Origin: Aquamicrobium sp.
GTDB lineage: Bacteria > Pseudomonadota > Alphaproteobacteria > Rhizobiales > Rhizobiaceae
Length of the DNA: 6,301 nucleotides
Reading direction: 5' to 3'
Assembly (NCBI GenBank): GCA_014860725.1
Contig: JACZJD010000639.1
Location: 1-6,301, forward strand
The notes beneath the pieces were generated by a model that worked only from the letters and a program-made list of their open reading frames with translations, was not told where the DNA came from and did not search any database. Positions 1 through 5,669 of the stretch are shown here, piece after piece. The translations under genes were made by a program, and so were the position numbers. Each line of letters starts with the position of its first letter. The first letter of the stretch is position 1.

Positions 1-249
1 GTTCTGGTGATCGGCGAAGACGACGTCGATCGGCATGCCGAGAACGGTGCCGCCGAACTCCTCGACCGCCATCCGCGCGGCGGTCACGGCGCCCATGCCG
101 GTGATGTCGGCATAGACGCCGGACATGTCCTCGATCAGCCCGATGCGCACCACGCCGTCCGATATCTTCGTGTCCTGGGCGATGGCGACCGAGGCGGGCA
201 ACGCCGCGAGAGCGGTGCTGCAAACCAGTGCGAACGTGCGAAACTGCAT
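1..249 (-). CDS. Periplasmic substrate-binding protein of a LivK/Peripla_BP_6-type ABC transporter (5' part only)
   Basis: The first 83 codons of an exported solute-binding protein; the gene runs off the left edge. Residues 1-24 form a Sec signal peptide (MQFR, a hydrophobic stretch rich in A and L, then AIA before Q25). Cys10 is preceded by V, not G/A/S, so this is not a convincing lipobox. The mature start (KISDGVVRIGLIEDMSGVYA, then a conserved alanine-rich helix and EEFGG) is typical of the branched-chain amino acid/urea/amide-type binding proteins of ABC importers. The ligand cannot be told from this fragment. The ATG at 249 is supported by a strong Shine-Dalgarno GGGAGG (261-256) six bases upstream. 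The gene lies directly behind a truncated aminotransferase, and its ribosome-binding site lies inside the continuing aminotransferase frame. No promoter of its own is visible, so it may be transcribed from the doeX-doeC promoter. Its family is not a standard part of ectoine loci, where the EhuB type is used. Confidence 0.85.
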   Translation of the reverse strand, partial: MQFRTFALVCSTALAALPASVAIAQDTKISDGVVRIGLIEDMSGVYADITGMGAVTAARMAVEEFGGTVLGMPIDVVFADHQN

Positions 250-275
250 TGTATTCCTCCCTTTTTGTCCTTCCG
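250..275. other. Junction between truncated aminotransferase and binding-protein leader
   Basis: Read on the minus strand, the family-conserved PPPAG of the aminotransferase (286-272) is followed at once by AGGACAAAAAGGGAGG and six bases later by the ATG of the binding protein (249). There is no aminotransferase stop codon and no normal intergenic region. The breakpoint lies within about these 26 bases. I see no insertion sequence end, target-site duplication or tRNA at the joint, so simple deletion, illegitimate recombination or misassembly fits better than transposition. Confidence 0.7.
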
Positions 276-994
276 GCCGGCGGCGGAACGATGCCCCCGG
301 TGCCCAGGATCGGCTCGCCGATGAAGGCCGCGACCGTGTCCGGCCCCTCGGCGAGGATCAACTCCTCCAGCCTGTCGGCGCAGTGCTGCGCGAACTGCTC
401 CTCCGTCATCGAGCGGTCGGCGCGGCGGAAATAGTAGGGCGCCTCGGTGTGCAGGATCGGCGCGCGCGGCAGGTCGAAGGCGTTGTGGAACAGCTCCAGC
501 CCGGTCAGCGAGCCCGTCATCACGCCCGAGCCGTGATAACCGCGCCAGCGCGAGATGATCTTCTTCTTCTCCGGCCGGCCGAGCACGTTGTTGTAGTACC
601 AGATCAGCTTGATGTTGGTCTCGTTGGCGTCGGAGCCGGAGAGGCCGAAATAGACCCGGCTCATGCCTTCCGGCGCGCGCTCGACGATCATCTTGGCCAG
701 CGTGATCGAGGCTTCCGTGCCATGGCCGACATAGGCGTGATAGTAGGCCAGCTCCTTTGCCTGCGCCGCGATGGCGTCGGCGATCTCGGTGCGGCCGTAG
801 CCGACATTGACGCAATAGAGCCCGGCGAAGGCGTCGAGGCTCCGCCTGCCGTTGACGTCGCTGATCCACACGCCCTCGCCGCCGGAGACGACCCGCGTCG
901 GGCTTTCGCCGCGCGCGTGCATGCCCATATGCGTCGAGGGATGGAAGAAATGGTCGCGGTCCCACGCGGCGAGTTCGTTGGATCTATCGGACAT
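272..994 (-). pseudogene. doeD: Class III PLP aminotransferase, DoeD-like, 3'-truncated
   Basis: By context this is the ectoine-pathway transaminase that converts L-2,4-diaminobutyrate to aspartate semialdehyde. The ATG at 994 follows the doeC stop by 17 bases and has a Shine-Dalgarno AAGGGA (1005-1000). The first 241 codons look intact: the N-terminal segment GVWISDVNGRRSLDAFAGLY (41-60), the phosphate-binding SGSDANET (119-126), the aromatic RGYHG (151-155) and the GEPILGTGGIVPPPAG block (226-241). Family members are usually about 450-460 residues. After Gly241 they continue through the DEV..GFGR motif (aspartate to the PLP ring nitrogen) and the Schiff-base lysine, followed by the small C-terminal domain. 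None of these follows here. Instead the frame runs into the leader and start of a periplasmic binding protein gene, giving an Arg-rich nonsense tail with no stop before the window edge. The product should be inactive as a transaminase. Class III assignment is firm; DoeD specificity is inferred from its neighbours. Confidence 0.85.
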
Positions 995-1011
995 GATGTT
1001 CCCTTTGCGGT

Positions 1012-2505
1012 TCATGCTGCGTCGAAGCACAGGTACTTGAGGTCGGTGAAGGCTTCCAGCCCGTGGCGCGATCCCTCGCGTCCGAGGCCCGATTGCTTGA
1101 CGCCGCCGAAAGGGATCGGCGCGCCGGTGATCTTGACGCGGTTGATGGCGACCATGCCGTAGTCGAGCGCACGGCCGAGGCGGAGCTGGCGCGCGCCGTT
1201 CTCGGTGACGACATAGGCGACGAGGCCGTATTCGGTGGCGTTGGCGCGCGCGATCACCTCCTCCTCCGTATCGAAGGGCGCGACGGCCGCCACCGGACCG
1301 AAGGTCTCCTCGCGCATGATAAGCGCGTCGTCCGGCACGTCGGCGATGAGCGTCGGCCCATAGAAGAGCGGGCCCGCGGCATGGCGTGCGCCGCCGGTGA
1401 CGAGCCGCGCGCCTCTCGCCAGAGCGTCCTCCACCTGCTCCTCGACCTTGGCGACGGCGCGGGCGTGCATCAGCGGCCCGATCTCGACGCCGTCCTCGAG
1501 CCCGTTGCCGACCTTCAGCGCCGCGATCCGCTCCGCGAAGGCGGCGCAGAACCGCGCGTAGAGCGGGCGCTGGACATAGATGCGGTTGGCGGCGAGGCAG
1601 TCCTGCCCGGAGGTGGCGAACTTGGCATCGAGAGCGATCCGCACCGCCTTGTCGAGGTCGGCGTCGTCGAACACGATCAGCGGCGCATGGCCGCCCAGCT
1701 CCATGACGAGGCGCTTGACCGTCGGGGCGCACTGCGCCGCGATCAGCCGGCCGATCCCGGTCGAGCCGGTGAAGCTGAGGGCGCGGACGCGGGCATCCCG
1801 GGTGAGCGCGCCGACGACGGTCGCGGCATCGCCGGTGACGATGTTGAAGGTGCCGGCCGGCAGCCCGGCCCGCTCGCCGAGCTCGGCCAGCGCCAGCGCC
1901 GACAGCGGCGTCTCGGACGAGGGGTGCGCCACCACGGTGCAGCCGGCGGCGAGCGCGGCGGCCGCCTTCCTCGTCAGCATGGCCGAGGGAAAATTCCACG
2001 GCGTGACGAGGCCGGCGACGCCGAGCGGCTCGCGGCGCACCACCATCTCCGCGCCGGGCAGATGGCTGGTGACGCTCTCGGCGTTCACGCGTTTCGCCTC
2101 CTCGGCATACCATTCGACGAAGGAGGCGGCGTAGTCGATCTCGCCCAGCGCCTCGGCGAGCGGCTTGCCCTGCTCCAGCGTCATCAGCAGGGCGAGGTCC
2201 TCGCGGGCGGCGGCGATCAGGTCGAACCAGCGCCGCAGGACTGCCGCGCGCTCATGCGGCAGCAGGCCGCGCCAGCGCGGGAAGGCATCGGCGGCGGCGT
2301 CGACGGCGCACACGGTCTTGCTCGTGCCGAGCGAGGCGACGAAGGCGAGGCTCGCGCCCGTCGCCGGGTCCGTCACCTCGAAGGTCGCGCCGTCCTCACT
2401 CGCCGTCCAGTTGCCGCCGACATAGGCGAGCTCGCGGTGCAGCCTCCGGTCGGCAAGGCGGTCGAGCGCGTCGTGGCGCAGCGTGCGGGCATGGTGTGCG
2501 GACAT
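1012..2505 (-). CDS. doeC: NAD(P)-dependent aldehyde dehydrogenase, DoeC-like (aspartate-semialdehyde to aspartate)
   Basis: A 497-residue protein of normal length for the succinate-semialdehyde dehydrogenase branch of the aldehyde dehydrogenase superfamily. Visible motifs: oxyanion Asn171 in TPWNFP (168-173), the cofactor loop FTGSTGIGRLI (245-255), general base Glu269 in MELGGHAP (268-275), catalytic Cys303 in SGQDCLAANR (299-308), Glu400 in EETFGP (399-404), and the C-terminal PFGGVKQSGLGREG (465-478). In ectoine degradation DoeC oxidises L-aspartate semialdehyde to L-aspartate in the cytoplasm. The neighbours (doeX, doeD-like, ehuAB, enuR) favour that role, but sequence alone cannot exclude succinate semialdehyde as substrate. 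The ATG at 2505 is preceded by GAGG five bases upstream. The frame is open further upstream through doeX, but that extension is not aldehyde dehydrogenase-like. One odd residue: the lysine usual before PxSxTP (which contacts the cofactor ribose) is His194. The next gene starts 17 bases after the stop, so the two are co-transcribed. Confidence 0.9.
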   Translation of the reverse strand: MSAHHARTLRHDALDRLADRRLHRELAYVGGNWTASEDGATFEVTDPATGASLAFVASLGTSKTVCAVDAAADAFPRWRGLLPHERAAVLRRWFDLIAAAREDLALLMTLEQGKPLAEALGEIDYAASFVEWYAEEAKRVNAESVTSHLPGAEMVVRREPLGVAGLVTPWNFPSAMLTRKAAAALAAGCTVVAHPSSETPLSALALAELGERAGLPAGTFNIVTGDAATVVGALTRDARVRALSFTGSTGIGRLIAAQCAPTVKRLVMELGGHAPLIVFDDADLDKAVRIALDAKFATSGQDCLAANRIYVQRPLYARFCAAFAERIAALKVGNGLEDGVEIGPLMHARAVAKVEEQVEDALARGARLVTGGARHAAGPLFYGPTLIADVPDDALIMREETFGPVAAVAPFDTEEEVIARANATEYGLVAYVVTENGARQLRLGRALDYGMVAINRVKITGAPIPFGGVKQSGLGREGSRHGLEAFTDLKYLCFDAA

Positions 2506-2584
2506 GGCGGCCTCGCATTCGGGGGTTCCGGCGAAGCCTAGGCCGGGTCGCGAGGAGAGCGCGTCTGTTCCGCGGCGCTGTTGT

Positions 2585-2628
2585 GGAGAAAGTCTCTGTC
2601 GGGAAGCCCGGCGGCGGAGACATTCTCC
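2585..2628. repeat. Near-perfect 12-bp inverted repeat with nested hairpin between doeX and doeC
   Basis: The arms GGAGAAAGTCTC (2585-2596) and GAGACATTCTCC (2617-2628) pair at 11 of 12 positions. Inside them CGGG (2600-2603) and CCCG (2607-2610) form a second stem with an AAG loop. On the doeX-doeC transcript (minus strand) the structure begins 8 bases after the doeX stop codon and ends about 80 bases before the doeC start. There is no long U-tract after it, so it is not a classical intrinsic terminator. It may be a partial attenuator, an RNA-processing or stabilising hairpin, or an intergenic palindromic repeat element of the kind common in rhizobial genomes. Confidence 0.7.
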
Positions 2629-2636
2629 CCGTCGCG

Positions 2637-3128
2637 TCACTCCTGCGGGCCGATGAGGTCGGCGAGCGGCAGCGCGGCCTCGTCCTTCACCGTGCGGGTG
2701 ATGATGTAGGTGAAGTAGCGGTCGATGCCGATCTCGCGTTCGAGCAGGGAATCGACGAAGCGCTGGTAGGCGTCGATGTCGCGGGCGGCGATCTTCAGCA
2801 TGTAGTCGATGCCGCCGCCGACCGCCCAGCACGCCACCACCTCGGGAGAGCCGCGCACGGCGCGCTCGAAGCGGTCGAAGTCGGCCTGGCGGTGGTTGCC
2901 GAGCGTCAACTCCATCAGCACGATGGCGACGGGCGCGATCGTGCGCATGTCGAGCCGCGCGTGATAGCCCGAGATGATGCCGGCCTTCTCCAGCCGCGCC
3001 AGCCGCACCCAGCACGGCGTCGGCGACAGGCCGACCTTCTCGGCGAGCGCGAGCTTGGTGATGCGCCCGTCGCGCTGGATGGCGTCGAGGATCCTGATGT
3101 CGATGGCGTCGAGTCTGGGTGCTGCCAT
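2637..3128 (-). CDS. doeX: AsnC/Lrp-family transcriptional regulator, DoeX-like
   Basis: A 163-residue protein of standard Lrp/AsnC length. It has an N-terminal winged helix-turn-helix (LDAIDIRILDAIQRDGRIT, then LAEKVGLSPTPCWVRLARLEKAGII, residues 6-52) and a C-terminal RAM/ligand-binding domain (about 65-150, including VACWAVGGGIDYMLKI and YFTYIITRTVKDEAALPL). DoeX is the Lrp-type regulator found next to doeC/doeD in ectoine catabolic clusters, which is the basis for the name; another Lrp paralogue cannot be excluded. The ATG at 3128 is chosen over the in-frame ATG at 3200 for three reasons: the extra 24 residues are not Lrp-like, the 3200 start lies upstream of a TTGACA -35 (3194-3189), and the distance from that hexamer to 3128 (60 bases) matches the ehuA promoter layout (56 bases). 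No strong Shine-Dalgarno is visible. It is the first gene of the leftward unit, divergent from the enuR-like gene. Confidence 0.88.
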   Translation of the reverse strand: MAAPRLDAIDIRILDAIQRDGRITKLALAEKVGLSPTPCWVRLARLEKAGIISGYHARLDMRTIAPVAIVLMELTLGNHRQADFDRFERAVRGSPEVVACWAVGGGIDYMLKIAARDIDAYQRFVDSLLEREIGIDRYFTYIITRTVKDEAALPLADLIGPQE

Positions 3129-3164
3129 TGTGGGTGTCGCGCTGCGTTCGGGCCGGTCCGCGCC

Positions 3165-3194
3165 ACCATGACGGCGCGCGATTTCGATTGTCAA
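3165..3194 (-). promoter_or_regulatory. Putative sigma70-type promoter for doeX-doeC-doeD
   Basis: A perfect TTGACA hexamer lies at 3194-3189 on the minus strand. At 17-18 bases spacing there is only a weak -10 candidate (TCATGG 3171-3166 or CATGGT 3170-3165), as is common in alphaproteobacteria. The transcript would start near 3157, giving a leader of roughly 30 bases before the ATG at 3128. The hexamer is part of the 9-mer CAATTGACA, which is repeated exactly in front of ehuA. Confidence 0.45.
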
Positions 3195-3217
3195 TTGCAT
3201 TGATTGTGGTCTCTAAT
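3188..3217 (+). promoter_or_regulatory. Putative promoter for the enuR-like gene, overlapping the doeX -35
   Basis: TTGTCA (3188-3193) and TCTAAT (3212-3217), 18 bases apart, match the -35 and -10 consensus at five of six positions each. The TTGTCA occupies the same bases as the TTGACA of the leftward promoter, so the two promoters would be back to back over one shared -35 site. Transcription would then begin at about 3223-3225, at the ATG at 3224 itself, implying a leaderless or nearly leaderless message. This is inferred from sequence only. Confidence 0.4.
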
Positions 3218-3230
3218 GAGATCATGACAA
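3188..3230 (-). promoter_or_regulatory. Putative shared operator (EnuR-type) in the doeX/enuR intergenic region
   Basis: Read toward doeX (minus strand) the region holds TTGTCATGAT (3230-3221) and, 23 bases further, CAATTGACA (3197-3189). Both words occur exactly, in the same order and orientation, upstream of ehuA (4731-4740 and 4751-4759, 10 bases apart). The first word covers the start codon of the enuR-like gene, so binding there could block its own expression as well as the doeX-side promoter. Binding by EnuR is inferred from location; DoeX or another factor is possible. Confidence 0.5.
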
Positions 3231-4609
3231 TGTGGCGCCCCGACCCTTCGCTCATCCGCCGGCCGGCCTACCTGTCGCTGGCGGACCAGATCGCCCGGGC
3301 GATCCACGACGGAAGGCTGGCCAACGGCGCGCGGCTGCCGACCCATCGCAGGCTCGCGGACGACCTAGACCTGTCGGTGCAGACGGTCAGCCGCGCCTAT
3401 GAGGAGCTGATCCGCCGCGGGCTGATCGCCGGCGAGGTCGGGCGCGGCACCTTCGTGCAGACGAGCCGGCCGGAGCCCGATCCGCCCTACCTGCCGGAGC
3501 GGCTGGGCGAGGTGATCGACCTGTCGATCCTCAAGCCGGTGTGCGATCCCATGCATCTCGACCGGATGAAGGAGGCGCTGGCGTGGCTGGGCGACAACCT
3601 GCCGGCGAGCGCGGCGCTGTCGTTCCGGCCGAACAACGTCTTTCCGCGCCACAAGGCCGCGGCCGTCGAGTGGCTGCAGCGCTGCGGGCTTTCCGTCTCG
3701 CCGCTCAACGTCAGCGTCACCAACGGCGCGACGGCCGGCATGACGGTGGCGCTGATGACGGCCGCGCCTCCCGGCTCGACCGTGGCGGCGGAGGCGATCG
3801 GCCATCACACGCTGGTGCCGCTCGCGACCTATCTCGGCTTCACCCTCGAGGGCCTGGCCATCGACGGCGACGGGCTGGTGCCGGAGGCATTGGACGAGGC
3901 CTGCCGGCGCAGCGACATCCGCGCCGTGTTCATCCAGCCCTCGGTCATCAATCCCACGGCGACGCTGACGAGCGAGGCGCGCCGCCTCGCCATCGTCGAG
4001 GTGGCGCGGCGGCACGACATCGCCATCATCGAGAACGACGTGCTCGGGCCGCTGGTCGAGAGCCGACCGCCGCCGATGGCCGCGCTCGCGCCCGAGCGCA
4101 CGCTCTACGTGACCAGCTTCACCAAGATCGTGGTGCCCGGCCTGCGCATCGGCTATCTCGTCGCGCCCGACCGCTATGTCGCGGCCGTCGCCAACCGCCA
4201 CCTCGTCTCGAACTGGATGGCGACGCCGCTCGTCGCCGAGATTGCCACCAAATGGGTGCAGGACGGCACGGCGGTGCAGCTGGTGGACTGGCAGCGCGCC
4301 GCCATCCGCCGCCGCCACGCCATCGCCGCCGAGGTGCTGGCGGGCGTCGACTTCCGCGCCCATTCCGAAAGCCTGCATATCTGGCTGCCGCTGCCGGGAG
4401 GGAGGGCCGAGGACGGCTTCGTCGCCCATGCCCGGCTGCAGGGCGTCGCCATCGCGCCCGGCGTGTCGTTCCGCACCTCGGAGGCGCCGTGGTCGCCCGC
4501 GGTGCGCATCTCGCTCGGCTCGACCAGCGAGGCCGAGCTGCGGACCGGCCTCGGCGTGGTCGCGCAGCTTCTCCTCGCCGACCCCGAGCATCTGCTGCTG
4601 GCGATCTGA
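3224..4609 (+). CDS. enuR: MocR/GabR-type PLP-dependent regulator of ectoine catabolism, EnuR/EhuR-like
   Basis: A 461-residue fusion of a GntR-type winged helix-turn-helix (about residues 12-80: LADQIARAIHDGRL, LPTHRRLADDLDLSVQTVSRAYEELIRRGLI, GRGTFV), a linker (about 81-105) and a class I aminotransferase-like domain (about 110-455). The PLP lysine is Lys301 in SFTKIVVPGLRIGYL, almost the same position as Lys302 of the characterised Ruegeria EnuR. Asp272 in ENDVLGPL is placed to contact the PLP ring nitrogen, and NPTAT (243-247) corresponds to the aminotransferase NPTG region. EnuR is a repressor released when PLP captures the ectoine breakdown products N-alpha-acetyl-diaminobutyrate or diaminobutyrate. 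It is not expected to act as an enzyme. The start at 3224 gives the usual short N-terminus before WxPD; ATG at 3230 is an alternative, and the in-frame extension to 3119 is not family-like. It lies divergent to doeX and 206 bases before ehuA, and is probably autoregulated through the site over its start codon. Confidence 0.9.
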   Translation: MTMWRPDPSLIRRPAYLSLADQIARAIHDGRLANGARLPTHRRLADDLDLSVQTVSRAYEELIRRGLIAGEVGRGTFVQTSRPEPDPPYLPERLGEVIDLSILKPVCDPMHLDRMKEALAWLGDNLPASAALSFRPNNVFPRHKAAAVEWLQRCGLSVSPLNVSVTNGATAGMTVALMTAAPPGSTVAAEAIGHHTLVPLATYLGFTLEGLAIDGDGLVPEALDEACRRSDIRAVFIQPSVINPTATLTSEARRLAIVEVARRHDIAIIENDVLGPLVESRPPPMAALAPERTLYVTSFTKIVVPGLRIGYLVAPDRYVAAVANRHLVSNWMATPLVAEIATKWVQDGTAVQLVDWQRAAIRRRHAIAAEVLAGVDFRAHSESLHIWLPLPGGRAEDGFVAHARLQGVAIAPGVSFRTSEAPWSPAVRISLGSTSEAELRTGLGVVAQLLLADPEHLLLAI

Positions 4610-4703
4610 GCAGCCTTCGGCCCTCCTGCCCCGGCGGGATGCAGCGCGCGTCCCTCTCCGCCGAATCCGGCGCGGCCGCTGCCCGCTTCGGACGCAGATC
4701 ATG

Positions 4704-4726
4704 CTCCCGGAATCGGCATTCGGGAG
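4704..4726. repeat. Hairpin in the enuR-ehuA intergenic region
   Basis: CTCCCG-GAAT (4704-4713) pairs with ATTCGGGAG (4718-4726) over nine pairs with one bulged G (one of 4709-4710) and a CGGC loop (4714-4717). It is followed on the plus strand by AAAA, not a T-run, so it is not a clear intrinsic terminator. It lies just upstream of the operator-like repeats of ehuA and may mark the 3' end of the enuR message or a protein site. A weaker perfect 5-bp hairpin (CGCCG-AATC-CGGCG, 4659-4672) precedes it. The rest of 4610-4703 shows nothing recognisable. Confidence 0.45.
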
Positions 4727-4730
4727 AAAA

Positions 4731-4767
4731 TTGTCATGATTTAATTTTCCCAATTGACATGATTTTA
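4731..4767 (+). promoter_or_regulatory. Putative ehuA operator: tandem TTGnCATGAT repeats
   Basis: TTGTCATGATTTAA (4731-4744) and TTGACATGATTTTA (4754-4767) form a direct repeat with 11 of 14 identical bases, 23 bases apart, in an AT-rich island within otherwise GC-rich DNA. The first word and the CAATTGACA overlapping the second are exactly repeated in the doeX/enuR intergenic region. The second copy covers the ehuA -35 element, a position suited to repression. EnuR is the likeliest binder because MocR-type regulators often use spaced direct repeats. Confidence 0.55.
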
Positions 4768-4783
4768 TCGCTTCCCCATCGTT
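4754..4783 (+). promoter_or_regulatory. Putative sigma70-type promoter for ehuAB
   Basis: A perfect TTGACA (4754-4759) is followed after 17-18 bases by a weak -10 (CATCGT 4777-4782 or ATCGTT 4778-4783). The predicted start near 4790 leaves a leader of about 25 bases containing the GAGGAGG ribosome-binding site (4799-4805) of ehuA. Confidence 0.45.
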
Positions 4784-4815
4784 AGGGCCCGCAACAGCGA
4801 GGAGGCCGGACGCGC

Positions 4816-5616
4816 ATGGCTTCGCCCATCATCAGGATCGACGGGATCAGCAAGAGCTTTGGCGCGCTGAAGGTTCTGGACGACCTGTCGATGCAGGTGA
4901 TGCCGGGCGAGAAGCTGGCGCTGATCGGACCGTCCGGCTCGGGCAAGACCACGATCCTGCGCATCCTGATGACGCTGGAGCGCATCCAGGGCGGCCATAT
5001 CGAGGTCGAGGGCGAGCAGCTCTATCACATGCCGGCGAAGGGAGGCCCGGACAAGGGAGGCCTCGTGCCCGCCGACGAGCGGCATCTGGCGCGGATGCGC
5101 CAGAAGATCGGCATGGTGTTCCAGCTCTTCAACCTGTTTCCGCACAAGTCGGTCATCGACAACGTGACGCTGGCGCCGATGCTGACCAAGAAGGTGCCGC
5201 GCGCCGAGGCCGAACGCCGGGCGATGGAGCTGCTCGACATGGTGGGCATGGCCGACAAGGCGCGGAACATGCCGGCCGAGCTTTCCGGCGGCCAGAAGCA
5301 GCGCGTGGCCATAGCCCGCGCGCTGGCGCTGTCGCCGAAGATCATGCTGTTCGACGAGGTGACGTCGGCGCTCGACCCCGAACTGGTCGAGGAGGTGCTG
5401 AACGTCATGCGCAGGCTCGCCGAGGAGACCGACATGACCATGCTGCTCGTCACCCACGAGATGGGCTTCGCGCACGACTTCGCCGACCGGGTGCTGTTCT
5501 TCGACAAGGGCAGGATCGTCGAGGAGGGGCCTCCCGACCAGATTTTCCGCCATCCGAAGGAGGAGCGCACGCAGGCGTTCCTCAGAAAGATCATCGCGGC
5601 CGGACATCGCGTCTGA
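4816..5616 (+). CDS. ehuA: Ectoine/hydroxyectoine ABC transporter ATP-binding protein EhuA
   Basis: A 266-residue ATPase of the polar amino acid transporter (PAAT) family that powers uptake of ectoine and 5-hydroxyectoine with EhuB, EhuC and EhuD at the inner membrane. All nucleotide-binding motifs are present: Walker [10 protein letters not shown] (38-46), Q-loop Gln103 in [10 protein letters not shown], signature LSGGQKQR (156-163), Walker [15 protein letters not shown] (176-189) with Glu181, and the switch His214 in [10 protein letters not shown]. The stretch [20 protein letters not shown] (72-91), between Walker A and the Q-loop, is longer than in most amino acid transporter ATPases and is, from memory, characteristic of EhuA. 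The ATG at 4816 has GAGGAGG (4799-4805) ten bases upstream. ehuB follows after 53 bases, so the two form one unit, behind a promoter with operator-like repeats. Confidence 0.92.
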   Translation: MASPIIRIDGISKSFGALKVLDDLSMQVMPGEKLALIGPSGSGKTTILRILMTLERIQGGHIEVEGEQLYHMPAKGGPDKGGLVPADERHLARMRQKIGMVFQLFNLFPHKSVIDNVTLAPMLTKKVPRAEAERRAMELLDMVGMADKARNMPAELSGGQKQRVAIARALALSPKIMLFDEVTSALDPELVEEVLNVMRRLAEETDMTMLLVTHEMGFAHDFADRVLFFDKGRIVEEGPPDQIFRHPKEERTQAFLRKIIAAGHRV

Positions 5617-5669
5617 CCGCGTGAACCAAGAACCATAAACGCACATCCAGAGGAACAGGGAGCTTGACC

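Noticed and set aside
135..965. Minus-strand open frame of 276 codons overlapping the aminotransferase
   Set aside because: Out of frame with the clear class III aminotransferase motifs; Arg-rich and without similarity to any family I recognise.
125..1162. Plus-strand open frame of 345 codons opposite the aminotransferase remnant
   Set aside because: Antisense shadow with no family features. It also spans the joint, showing that it only reflects lack of stops in GC-rich DNA.
1063..2541. Long plus-strand open frame of 492 codons opposite the aldehyde dehydrogenase
   Set aside because: Composition is Arg/Gly/Asp/Ala-rich with no recognisable motif. It mirrors a complete aldehyde dehydrogenase on the other strand, an effect of high GC codon usage.
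3129..3200. Longer doeX start at ATG 3200
   Set aside because: The extra 24 residues are not Lrp-like and would place the start upstream of the TTGACA promoter element. ATG 3128 gives the standard family length.
3119..3223. N-terminal extension of the enuR-like protein to 3119
   Set aside because: It would reach into doeX and adds residues not seen in MocR regulators; the family start pattern begins at 3224 or 3230.
1012..3255. A single 747-codon regulator-dehydrogenase fusion
   Set aside because: The dehydrogenase frame is open upstream through doeX, but the regulator is encoded in a different frame, so the upstream part is out-of-frame translation. The real start is at 2505.
3365..4753. 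Minus-strand open frame of 462 codons opposite the enuR-like gene
   Set aside because: Arg/Gly/His/Asp-rich shadow; the opposite strand encodes an intact MocR-type protein.
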